Source of the DNA: Symsagittifera roscoffensis
Lineage: Eukaryota > Xenacoelomorpha > Acoela > Convolutidae
Direction: 5' to 3'
NCBI RefSeq assembly: GCF_963678635.1
Contig: NC_087062.1
Span: forward strand, 51,887,743-51,951,742
DNA: 64,000 bases
Shown here: positions 53,306 to 64,000 of the stretch, one piece after another
How positions within the stretch are numbered: the stretch's first letter is position 1
Layout of the letters: each line of letters begins with the position of its first letter
Program-made: the position numbers and the translations under genes
The notes under the pieces: model-generated
What the model was told of the DNA's origin: nothing
The model's database searches: none
The model's input: only the letters and a program-made list of their open reading frames with translations

Positions 53306-54448
53306 CTAACTATTTAATATGGCTGTTTTGTACACTTTTCAATTTCATTTTAAACACTACATTTTTTAGTAATTGCAATTTTTACCCAACTGTTAACTGA
53401 ATAGCAGTATTCCGAGAAGTTAGATTACTATAAAAAATACAAAATCGATCTATGGGGGGATATCACCTTACCAGCAACTGTTGCCTCCTTTCAGTACAAT
53501 TTCCGGACGGGTTTCGAAACGCCGCCTTTCGGCTGAGAGTCGAGCGCCATGCGTTTTCCTCTACTCGGACGCCAAGAAATTTTGTTCCACTTCAATTTTA
53601 TAGTAACAAGTTAGGTACAAGTTTTGACAATATTTCTAGGCACTTTTGGCTTTCATCAGTGTTCTCGTTTTTGAAGATCTTAACCCACTTCAACTTATTA
53701 GCTCTTTCAACCTTTCTATAAAATCAAAGCTTTTGTCATAGATTTCAGACGTTTTTTTCAGTCTCCTATAGACACAGAAAATGGAAATGTCGAAATTTTC
53801 AAGCCAATTTCATTATTTTAGAGTTTTCAGTGTTCCATAATTTTTCTTTGTTTTTTACCTTCATTTGGCTTAAAGAAACTTTTCATTCTTATTTCGGTCA
53901 AAATGATCATTAGCTTTTGCCTAAATAGAGGTGGCGGCCGCCGCAATTGACGAATTTTCCTTTCTTCGAGATTCAGCAATAAAACATGCATTTTTGAAAG
54001 ATATCGTTCACCGCAGCCAACAGTTAAGCTACGCTGCCAAAATCTGATGCTTTCCTTTTGCATATAATAGGTATATAACGTCCTTTTACATGTAAATAAG
54101 CCAATACCCCCAAACTTTAGAAGGGAAAACATGCACCGACCAAAACTTAATTCCATTCCCGTTTCCACAACGTTCAGTGGGAATACTCAATAATGTACCG
54201 AAGTTTTATATAGGGATCATTAAGTATAAAAATTATACATTGGGATCATTGGGGATCAATAATTTTACATAGGGATCATTTGCTATGAAAATTATACATA
54301 GGGATCATAAGGTATAAATATTTTACATTGGGATCATTAGGTATAAATATTTACATAGGGATCATTAGGTATAATCTATACCCAATGATCCCTGTAGGGA
54401 TCACCCCCCCCCCCCCCCCCGATCCCAGTGTCTTATATCTATACTACT

Positions 54449-54870
54449 AATTTTTTTCTCTTTTTTTCATCGGAAATGTGGTGCGCTACTTTCTGGTAAG
54501 CCAGAATTTAGATAGGCTCTAGCTTTGTTCATCACTGCCTCAAAAGCCGAATTTATCGTAGCCAACCGTATGCCTAGAGCAGATACAGTGTTAGTTTTAT
54601 CCTCACTTTTCTCAGACAGGTCTAATAAATCGCTGTTTTTATGAATGTCTCATCTAAAAAAAAAAGAACATACAGTTTCTACTATAAGATATGCACCTTT
54701 GAGTTATACGAATGTTTTATTTGTATTCAAAGCAATTCAATGCTCATCCATCGTCGTGATCGTGTAAATGTGATCGATGTCTAGTTAGTGAGCGTCTAGT
54801 TCGTGTAAATCGATTTACGTTTATCGAATTAATTATGACAGTAGGCTTTAAAAAACTCAATATGAACTTG
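54449..54870 (+). mobile_element. CTA-tailed retrotransposon copy 3, continuation after element II
   Basis: Takes up where 40202 stopped: AATTT duplication, TCATCGGAAATGTGGTGCGC and on, matching 24010-24395 and 37910-38300. It stops in line with the other copies at about 54870; RT and tail are missing. Confidence 0.8.
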
Positions 54871-55865
54871 ACTGGAAATTAAAACAGTGCCAATTTAAAA
54901 TATCTGGACAAAATTAACAAGATTGGAAACGTTAAAAGCGTTTCCTCAAGTTGGGTTATGAGGATTGGGTTTAAAAATTGAACAGAACAAAAGTAGCTTC
55001 AATTTTTACCAGAAAAATCATGGTTTGTTCTGGTTTTTCTTGATTAATCAAAAAGAACCTTAAAGTTTTGAACTTTATTGCTAATAAAAAATATACAGAG
55101 GCGAAGTTGTGCATCGCAAACACGAGCAAGGAAAATACAAAAAAAGCTATCTAAAAACAGGCAAAACAAAGTAAAAAAGGAAAAGATTAAAAATGCTCCT
55201 TGAGAAAAAAGTAGTATTGTATCGTGTCCCGGATCCTAAGAGGGGTCCATCCTAAGGGGGGAGGGTCCTCACGTGAAGCAAAAACCTAGGAAAGGGGTCC
55301 TTAGTTTTTTGGAGGACCCTCATCCTAGGATTTTGTAAACGAACGAAACTTTCCACCCAAAAAGCAGAAGACCCCCTACTTAAGATCTTGCTAAGCTTAG
55401 CTTAACAACAAGAAACACGATACATAATTCTTTCTATTTTCACTTTTTGGGGTCCTAAATTTTGCTCCTGGTTAATGAAGCACTTGATGTACTGAAGATA
55501 TTGGCAATTAACTTATACAATTTGGAGGGCTTTCAAGCATACTAAAATTTCAAAATTCAAAACCGGAGAGGAACATTATGCCGTGTTTCGCGAGATTGGA
55601 ATGGAGCTTTCAATACGGAAAGGAAGAAGGGAAAACGGAAAAGAGTAAAAGGATTATGAAAAAATGCACCGTGCTTTTTGTAAAATTTTGGTGCATTTTT
55701 AGAAAACAAAAAATTTTCCGGTGGTTCATTTGGTTATTTACCGCTGGAAACTAGACAAGTCTAAAAAAAGTCTGCTAAGTATCTTTTATCTCCACTGACT
55801 GAAAATTGACAGGTTGGAGAGGTATTGAACAAAAAACTTTGAAATTGGAAAAAACCGAGTAACTC
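54871..55865. other. Unassigned DNA with a GC-rich fold-back
   Basis: No gene seen. 55204-55335 is a GC-rich island with AGGGTCCTC (about 55265) and GAGGACCCT (about 55313) in inverse orientation and repeated ATCCTA(A)GG. A GAGGCGAAG motif at 55097 belongs to the scattered GCGAAGC-type repeats. Confidence 0.5.
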
Positions 55866-57415
55866 CATTTGATTTAGAAATCCTTCAGGAAATGTATACT
55901 TTACTTTGCCTAATTTTACTTCTTTTACTTCATTCACTTATTTTTTTTACATGACTCAGCTTTACTCTACTCCACTTATTTAGTATTAATTTGGTTTTGT
56001 TTACTGCTTTTTGTGCTACTTTTTCACTTTACGTTACTTTCCTTTACTTCATCTTACTTTCGTTTACTTTACCAACTAACCTACTCACTTACTACTTTGC
56101 CTTACTCCATCTATCTTTCGTTTATTTACCAACTCTGCTTCTCACACACTCACTTACTTACTTAATACTTGCGTACTTACTTACTTAATTACTTACTTAC
56201 CTACTTAATTACTTATTTGTTTCTTGCATACTCAATTACATACAACTGACTTACTTACAGACTACTTTACTCAATTTCTTATTGACTTACATATTTACTT
56301 ACTTTCTTTCTTTCTAACTGGATTACTTACGTACTTTTTACATATTTTTCTACTTCTTTTTACTTTGTTACTACTTACTAACCTGTTTTACTTCATTTTA
56401 CATGTACAAGTTTAGGTTGAGGCTATTTTATTAACTCAATTTTTTTAAAATTGTATAACCATTTTTCCATAGAAATTCTTTACTTTACTTCACTTAAGCT
56501 TACAACCTATACTTTTGTTTCACCTTTATACTTACCTAACTATACTTTTTTTCCTTTTCTTTATTTTACTTTGCTTTACTTTACATCATCTTATTTTACT
56601 TTATTTGACTTTACTTTAATTTATTTACCTAAACTCACAAAAAATTCACCTATCTTACTTACTTACTTACTTCCTTACTTACTTGCCTACTTACTTACTT
56701 ACTTATTGTTTTACTTTAACTTAATCTGGTTTTTTTTAATGTACCAAACATTAATTCAATCCAGTTTAGTCGATATTACTACCTTACTTACTTTTGCATT
56801 TAAACTTCTCCAATTGATTGTACTTAAGCTTTGTTCCTTTACCTTTTTACACTTACAAACTCCTACTTCCCTACCTAATTTTACTTTAAATATTTTTTTC
56901 TATAATTGTTCTACTCAATTCAAATTAGTTCACTTTAATTTATATAAGTATACCTACTCACTTACCTGCTAAGTCATTTCCGATCTTGCCTAGATAATCA
57001 TAAAGATACTTTCTTAAATACATTCTTAGATACCTTTGCAAAACCTACACACATACTATTTCAAAATTCTAAAAGTATGTATGTAGAGTTTACAATCCCA
57101 ATGATCTATTAGCTGGTGAAAGTGTTAAGGTCTATAGTAACGAAAAAAAAATAACTCAGTTCGTTTAAAGTACTTAAAACCAAAGTAAGATAGTAATGAT
57201 AGATATTTTGCAAATTCAAAAGTAGGCTAAGTTGGTAAAAATGTACGGAGGAATAGCTAGAACTACCAGCGGATCGATGGCTGCTTGAATGGATGGATTG
57301 ATGAATGCCTGGATGGATCAAAACCTGAGTGGTTGAATGAATGGCTGAAGGGATGAACAATTGAATGAACGAATGCCTTAATTCACCTATCTTTCGTTAA
57401 CTTTACCAGGTCACC
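55866..57415 (+). repeat. TTAC higher-order repeat unit 1
   Basis: A degenerate TACTTTACTT half, then a non-satellite segment (about 56970-57390) with ACAATCCCAATGATCTATTA, GATCGATGGCTG and a TGAATGGATGG stretch. All the long Leu/Thr/Tyr frames here are products of the 4-bp repeat. Confidence 0.8.
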
Positions 57416-58228
<813 letters not shown>

Positions 58229-58229
<1 letters not shown>

Positions 58230-59540
58230 TACTTTACGTTACTTTCCTTTATTTTCATTGACTCACTCACTTACTCACTTACTTACTCACTTACTTACTT
58301 ACTTGCCTACTTAATTACTTGTTTGTTTTTTGCATACTCAATTACATACTACTGACTTACTTATGGACTACTTTACTCAATTTCTTACTGAATTACACAC
58401 TTACTTACTTTCTTTCTTTCTAATTGGATTACTTACTTACTTTTTAATTATTTACTTAATTTTTTCTTCTTTTTACCTTGTTACTTACTTACTAACCTGT
58501 TTTACTTCATTTTACATAAACAAATTTAGTTTCAGGCTATTTTATTAACTCAATTGTTTTTTTACTTTTATGACCATTTTCTCATAGAACTTCTTTACTT
58601 TACTTCACTTAAGCTCACATCCTTTACTTTTATGTTACCTTTATACTAACCTAACTATATATTTTTTTCTTTTCTTTATTTTACTTTGCTTTACTTTATT
58701 TCATCTTGTTTTAGTTTACTTAACTTTACTTTAATTTATTTACCTAAACTCACAAAAAATCATTTAAATCAATTCACCTTACTTTTGTATTACTTTTTCT
58801 TCACTTCACCTTACTTCACTTTGTTTTACTTTAACTTAATCTGGTTTTTTTAATGTACCAAACATTAATTCAATCCAGTTTAGTCGATATTACTACTTTA
58901 CTCACTTTTGCTTTTAAACTTCTCCAATTGACTGTACTTAAGCTTTGTTCCTTTTCCTTTTTAGACTTACAAACTCCTACTTACCTAACTAATTTTACTT
59001 TAAATATTTTTTTTCTATAATTGTTCTACTCAATTCAAATTAGTTCACTTTAATTTATATAAGTATACCTACTCACTCCACAACCTGCTAAGTCATTTCC
59101 AATCTTGCCTAGATAATCATAAAGATACTTTCTTAAATACATTCTTAGATACCGCAGCAAAATCTGCACACATACTATTTCAAATTTTTAAAAGTATGTG
59201 TGTAGAGGTTACAATCCCAATGATCTATTAGCCGGTGAAAGTGTTTAAGTCCATAAAAACGAAAAAAATAACTCAGTTCGTGTAAAGTATTTAAATCCAA
59301 AGTACGGTAGTACTGATAGATAGTTTGAAAATTCAAAAGTAGGCTAAGTTGGTGAACATGTACGGAAGGATAGCTAGAACTACCAGCGGATCGATAGCTG
59401 TTTGAATGGACGGATTGATGAATGCCTGGAGGGATCAAAACCTGAGTGGTTGAATGGATGGCTGAAGGTATGAACAATTGAATGGAAGAATGCCTTACTT
59501 CACCTATCTTTCGTTAACTTTACCAATTCACCTACTCACT
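58229..59540 (+). repeat. TTAC higher-order repeat unit 2
   Basis: Parallel to unit 1: 'TACTTTACGTTACTTTCCTT' start, 'GCATACTCAATTACATAC', the same middle with 'AACATTAATTCAATCCAG', then the GATCGATAGCTG / GAATGGATGG segment (59190-59500). Confidence 0.8.
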
Positions 59541-59560
59541 TACTTACGTACTAACTTATC

Positions 59561-59602
<42 letters not shown>

Positions 59603-59673
59603 TTTACTTAATTACTTATTTACTTGATTTCTTACTTACCTACTTACTAACTCACTCACCTACTTACTTACTC

Positions 59674-59741
<68 letters not shown>

Positions 59742-59801
59742 CCTTACTTACTTACGTACTTACTTACTTACTTACTTACTAACTTACTTACTGACTTACT
59801 T

Positions 59802-59839
<38 letters not shown>

Positions 59840-60096
59840 CTAGTTTTTATTTAGGTACTTACTTACTTACTTCCTTACTTGCTTAATTACTTACTTACCT
59901 ACTTACTTACTTGCTGACTTAATTACTGAATTGCCTATTTTTTACGTTCCTAATTACTTACTTTTTCACTTTTCTTACTTCCTCAGTTACGTACTGACAT
60001 TTTTAGTTACATATCTACTAACCTACTTCCTTTTTTGTTTACCTACTTGATCTTACTTAATTACTTACTTTCTTACTGACTAACTTACTTACTTAA

Positions 60097-60170
<74 letters not shown>

Positions 60171-60171
60171 T
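59541..60171 (+). repeat. Interrupted (TTAC)n array
   Basis: Less pure than 57416-58228, with cores at 59560-59835 and 60080-60171 separated by diverged ACTT-like DNA. Confidence 0.9.
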
Positions 60172-61235
60172 ACTTTACGTTACTTTCCTTTATTTTCGTT
60201 GACTCACTCACTTACTTACTTACTTACCTACTCACTTACGTACTTACTTACCTACTTAATTACTTGTTTGATTTTTGCATACTCAATTACATACTACTGA
60301 CTTACTTACAGACTACTTTACTTAGTTTCTTACTGACTTACATACTTACTTACTTTCTTTCTTTCTAATTGGATTACTTACTTACTTTTTACTTATTTAC
60401 TTAAATTTTACTTTTTTTTTACCTTGTTACTTTTTTACTAACCTGTTTTACTTCATTTTACATAAATAAATTTAGGTTCAGGCTATTTTATTAACTCAAC
60501 TTTTTTAAAACTTTTATGACCATTTTCTCATAGAACTTTTTAAATTTACTTCACTTAAGCTTACATCCTTTACTTTTGTTTTACCTTTATACTAGCCTAA
60601 CTATATATTTTTTTTCTTTTCTTTATTTTACTTTGCTTTACTTTACTTCATCTTGTTTTACTTTACTTATTTTTACTTAAATTTTTTAACCTAAACTCAC
60701 AAAAATTACTTAGATCAATTCACCTTACTTTTGTTTTACTTTTTCTTCACTTTACTTTACTTCACTTTGTTTTACTTTAACCTAATTTGGTTTTTTTAAT
60801 GTTCTAAACATTACTTCATTCCAGTTTAATCGAGGTTACTTCCTTATTTACTTTTGCTTTTAAACTTTTCAAATTTTTAAAAGAATGTGTGTAGAATTTA
60901 CAATCCCAAAGATCTATTTGCTGCTGAAAGTGTTAATGTCTATAGTAACGAAAAAAAAAACTCAGTTCGGTTAAAGTACTTAAAACCAAAGTACGGTAGA
61001 AATGATAGATAGTTTGCAAATTCAAAAGTAGGCTAAGTTGATAAAAAACGTACGGAGGGAATGTACCAGCGGATCGATGGCTGTTTGAATGGACGAACTG
61101 ATGAATGCCTCGATTAATCAAAACCTGAGTGGTTGAATGGATGGCTGAAGGGATGAACAATTGAATGGCCGAATGCCTTACTTCACCTATCTTTCGTTAA
61201 CTTCACCAATTCACCTACTCACTTACTTACGTACT
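60172..61235 (+). repeat. TTAC higher-order repeat unit 3
   Basis: Same order as units 1 and 2 with an internal loss; the GATCGATGGCTG segment is at 60890-61180. Confidence 0.75.
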
Positions 61236-62220
61236 TACTCACTTACTTACATTGTCTTTCTAACTTGATTACCTACCTACTTTTTTACTCATTTACTTAC
61301 TTTTTGCTCTCTAGCTTGTTACTCAACTACTAACCTGTTTTACTTCAATTTTCATGAACAAATTTAGGCTTAGACTATTTAAATAACTTGATTTTTTATT
61401 GCTTACTTAATCAATTTTTTCATTAAATTTCTTTACTTTACTTCGTTTAAGCTTACATCCTTTACTTTTGTTTTACTTTGATACTTACCCAACTATACTT
61501 TTATTGCTTTTCGGTATTTTATTTCACTGTATTAAACATTACTTCAGTCCAGTTTAGTCAAGATTACTTTAGTTTCTTTTCAATTACTTCCTTACCTACT
61601 TTTGCTTTTAAACTTCTCTACTTGACTGAACTTAAGCATTGTTCCTTCACCTTTTTACATTTACATACTCCTACTTACTCAGCCAATTTTTATATCAAAT
61701 CACTTTTCTACATTTTTACTATTTAATATAACTTAGTTTAATTTAAATTATATAAATATACCTGCTTAATTACCTGCTAAGTCATGTACGACCTTGCCTA
61801 GATACTCTTTTTTCTTTCTTAATTTTTCATATACCTTTACCAAATCTACACACACACTTTTTCAAACTTGTAGATACACAATCCCATTGATCCATTAGCT
61901 GGTGAATGTGTGAAGGTTTATAATAATAAAAGATGATTCAATTCCAGTAAAGTACTTGAATCCAAATTGCGATAGTAATAACAGATAGTTTGAAAGGTCA
62001 AAATTAGACCAAGGTGGAAAAAATGTACGCAGGGATAGCTAGATCTACAAACGGATCGATGGCTGCTTGAGTGGACAGATTGATGAATGGCTGGATGGAT
62101 CAAAACCTGAGTGGATGAATGGATGGCTGATGGGATGAACAATTGAATGGACGGCAAGATGAACAGATGGCTAGATAGCCAGATGGCAAGATCAATCAGA
62201 CTGATGGATGGCTGTCTGGT
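61236..62220 (+). repeat. TTAC higher-order repeat unit 4
   Basis: More diverged; GATCGATGGCTG at about 62052, followed by a GGATGAATGGATGGCTGATG run that is itself a degenerate 4-bp repeat. Confidence 0.7.
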
Positions 62221-62805
62221 TTCGTACTCCTACATACTCCTACTTACCTTCCTAGTTTTATATCAAATCATTTTTCTATATTTTCACTATTTAATATAAT
62301 TTGGTTTACTTTAATTTTTATAATTATATCTACTTACTTACCTGCTAAGTCATGTACGACCTTGCCTAGATACTCGTCGATTTTTTCTTACATGCTTTTT
62401 TCAAATACCTTTACAAAATTTACACACAAACTTTTTCAAGTTTCTAAATACACAATCCAATTGATCTATTAGCTGGTGAAAGTGTCAAGGTTTATAGCAA
62501 AAAAAAGGTAATTCAATTCTTGTAAGTTACTTGAATCCAAAATGCGGTAATAAAAACTGATAGTATGAAAATTAAAAATTAGGCCAAAGTGGAAACATTG
62601 TACACAGTGATACCTAGATCTACAAACGGATCGATGGCTGTTTGAGTGGACGGATTGATGATTGAATGGATGGATCAAAAACCGAGTGGTTGAATGGGAG
62701 GCTGAAGGGACGAACAGTTGAATGGACGGCAAGAAGAACAGATGGCTAGATAGCCGGATGGCAAGATCAATCAGACTGATGGATGGTTGTCTGGTTTCGT
62801 GAAGA
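62221..62805 (+). repeat. TTAC higher-order repeat unit 5 (short)
   Basis: Only the last part of the unit: CTTACCTGCTAAGTCATG, GATCTATTAGCTGGTGAAAG, GATCGATGGCTG at about 62630 and the tail GATGGCTAGATAGCCGGATG shared with unit 4. Confidence 0.7.
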
Positions 62806-63084
62806 AAATACCCCTATAGAATGTGTTTGTTTGTTTTTATGAGGTAGCAGTACTAATAAATATGCAGGAGAATGTTTTATACGTCAAAGTTTCCAAAAAA
62901 ATCTAGTTTTGCAATAAAAGAAAAAACGGCTGAAAGAAATAATTTTTAATTCGGCATGAGTTGTCCCATCTTCAAAAAAAAACTTTGATTTATGTCTGGC
63001 AGAACTTTAAAATTTAAATTGATATAAGCCAGCCTAAAAACAATTAACGCTTCAGGTGGAAAATCATGATAAGTCATTAACTTA

Positions 63085-63300
63085 CAAATCATTTCATACA
63101 AAGTCTCATAAAACACAAAGGTATGGCTTTTCGGTTGAGCGCTGAGCGGACAATATTTCCGGTGGCGGACAATAGCTATCACGGCGTTGCTTGTCACTAC
63201 AATCCTCGGGAGCGTCTCCCGATTTTTTAGTCGGTACGGTTCAGTTTTAATTTTGACAGGCGTGATAATTATCAAATGAGTAGTCCTAGACCTGTTGTTG
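63085..63300 (+). repeat. Diverged direct copy of the fold-back arm
   Basis: ATTTCATACAAAGTCTCATAAAACACAAAGG...GGTGGCGGACAATAGCTATC...CTTGTCACTAC parallels 63333-63480. It is a third, older member next to the inverted pair. Confidence 0.6.
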
Positions 63301-63304
63301 TGTG

Positions 63305-63565
63305 TTATTCCGCTATCCGTGTTTGCCGAAATATTTCATATAAAGTTCCCCCAAAACACAGAGGCATGGCCATTTCGTTTAGCGGATAGTAGTTATCCCG
63401 GCTCGGCTTGTCGCTACCACCGCAGGAAGGCCTCCCGCTTCTATAGTCTGTTTGGGTAAAATTAAACCTCAGCAAGCGTGACTTTTGTTCAGGTAGGGTG
63501 ATAACAAATCTAAGCAAAAAACAAAGAAAACCAAAAAACCTATGCCATGATTTTAATTGTGATGG
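63305..63565 (+). repeat. Inverted repeat, left arm
   Basis: Pairs with about 63705-63990: CGCTATCCGTGTTTGCCGAA here, TTCGGCAAACACGGATAGTG there; GCTTGTCGCTACC against GTAGCGACAAGCC; and CAGGTAGGGTG against CACCCTACCTG. Arms are ~260-280 bp with many mismatches. The 96-codon minus-strand frame across it has no known domain. Confidence 0.85.
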
Positions 63566-63704
63566 TTTGACGTGTTCTTCTTTTCTTTCCTTCAAGACTT
63601 TTTGCCGTTCCGTTCAAACATTTTCTGAGATGGTGTTTAACGGGCAAACAAATGCTTAAAGGAAAGAAAAGAAGGACAAGTCAGACTTCAAGGAACGCAT
63701 GTTA

Positions 63705-63990
63705 TCACTAATTAAAATTAACCATCACTATAAAAAACCATTGCATAAGTTTTTTTTGTTTTTTTTTGCTTAGATTTGATAGCACCCTACCTGAACAAGA
63801 ATCACGCTTGTTGAGGTGTAAGTTCAACCAAATTGACTATAGAAGTGGGAGGCGTTCCTGCGGAGCGTAGCGACAAGCCAAGCCGGAGTAACTATTACCA
63901 TCTAAACCATCCGGTCATGCCTCTGGGTGAGATTGTAAAAGAAAGTTTTCGGCAAACACGGATAGTGTAATAACACACTTCAGCAGGTTT
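63705..63990 (-). repeat. Inverted repeat, right arm
   Basis: Inverse of 63305-63565. The ~140-bp loop (63566-63704) has its own short inverted match (GTTCTTCTTTTCTTTCCTT / AAGGAAAGAAAAGAAGGAC). It is a fold-back element or palindromic MITE, possibly continuing beyond the window. Confidence 0.8.
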
Positions 63991-64000
63991 AGGGCTACTC

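Larger units (their letters stand above)
40203..54448 (-). mobile_element. Polinton/Maverick-like element II, complete ends, 14,246 bp
   Basis: Starts AGTAGGATAGATATACGACA and ends with the inverse (..GTCTTATATCTATACTACT). AG..CT ends are usual for Polintons. A 5-bp AATTT flanks both sides (40198-40202, 54449-54453), and the target is recognisable because the uninterrupted sequence exists in copies 1 and 2 (near 23990 and 37890). Inverted arms are about 1.8 kb. Integrase, packaging ATPase, MCP, penton, core protein and protease are all recognisable; a protein-primed polymerase is not. Size is at the low end for Polintons (usually about 15-20 kb). Confidence 0.9.
52637..54448 (+). repeat. Right terminal inverted repeat of element II
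   Basis: Inverse of 40203-41976 with MCP tail, protease, 89-codon ORF, iterons (about 54190-54375), palindrome TGATCCCTACAGGGATCA (inverse, 54387-54404), a run of 18 C (54404-54420) and the terminal ~28 bp. Confidence 0.85.

Noticed and set aside
53827-54168. 113-codon ORF on the minus strand of the right TIR
   Set aside because: Its counterpart in the left TIR keeps only the last part open, and there is no recognisable domain; likely chance in the TIR.
62946-63595. Protein genes on the minus strand (109 and 96 codons)
   Set aside because: They cover the inverted/direct repeat copies, share no aligned protein sequence in the same frame and have no known domain.

Overview
This is a piece of an animal nuclear genome: AT-rich, intron-containing and crowded with repeats. 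The only host gene I can support is the 3' half of DRC2/CCDC65, a subunit of the ciliary nexin-dynein regulatory complex. It lies on the + strand as six exons between 5152 and 13208. The exons are clearly more GC-rich than the surrounding DNA, have GT..AG borders and compatible phases, and end in a TAA stop followed by AATAAA. A ciliated metazoan fits best, probably a marine invertebrate given the Polinton/Maverick and CR1/L2-like elements. The species cannot be read from the sequence.

Layout. 1-5151: intron or upstream DNA of DRC2 with tRNA-like SINE pieces. 5152-13208: DRC2 exons; the 6.1-kb intron holds a nearly complete but decayed CR1/L2-like non-LTR retrotransposon in sense orientation (about 7500-11170). 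13.5-23.1 kb: a mosaic of diverged direct repeats, including an exact-period 76-bp satellite and tRNA-derived SINE heads. 23.1-25.8, 37.5-39.8, 39.8-40.2 and 54.4-54.9 kb: head-to-tail pieces of a second non-LTR retrotransposon whose 3' tail is a (CTA)n microsatellite.

The most interesting part is 25.8-54.4 kb, which holds two related Polinton/Maverick-like (virus-like) elements. Element II (40203-54448, 14,246 bp) has both terminal inverted repeats (TIRs, about 1.8 kb each), AG...CT termini and a 5-bp AATTT target-site duplication. It sits inside one of the CTA-tailed retrotransposon copies. Element I (25796-37478) is a truncated sister. On the - strand, in order of transcription, they carry a PC4-like ORF(?), an unknown ORF, an exonuclease-like ORF, several small ORFs including two paralogues, a two-helix membrane protein, an FtsK/HerA packaging ATPase, a small basic conserved ORF, an acidic conserved ORF, a retroviral-type integrase, the penton-like minor capsid protein, a basic pVI/pX-like core protein, the double-jelly-roll major capsid protein (MCP) and an adenain-like protease. 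I find no protein-primed DNA polymerase B in either copy. The capsid genes carry the same in-frame stops in both copies although the two copies sit in different flanks. The protease lies inside the TIR: the right-arm copy is intact and the left-arm copy is dead.

55.0-62.8 kb: a decaying higher-order repeat built around (TTAC)n arrays. 62.9-64.0 kb: a large inverted repeat (fold-back element) with an extra diverged direct copy. Nearly all mobile-element genes here are broken; the right-arm protease, the exonuclease-like ORF and the small ORFs next to it are the best preserved.
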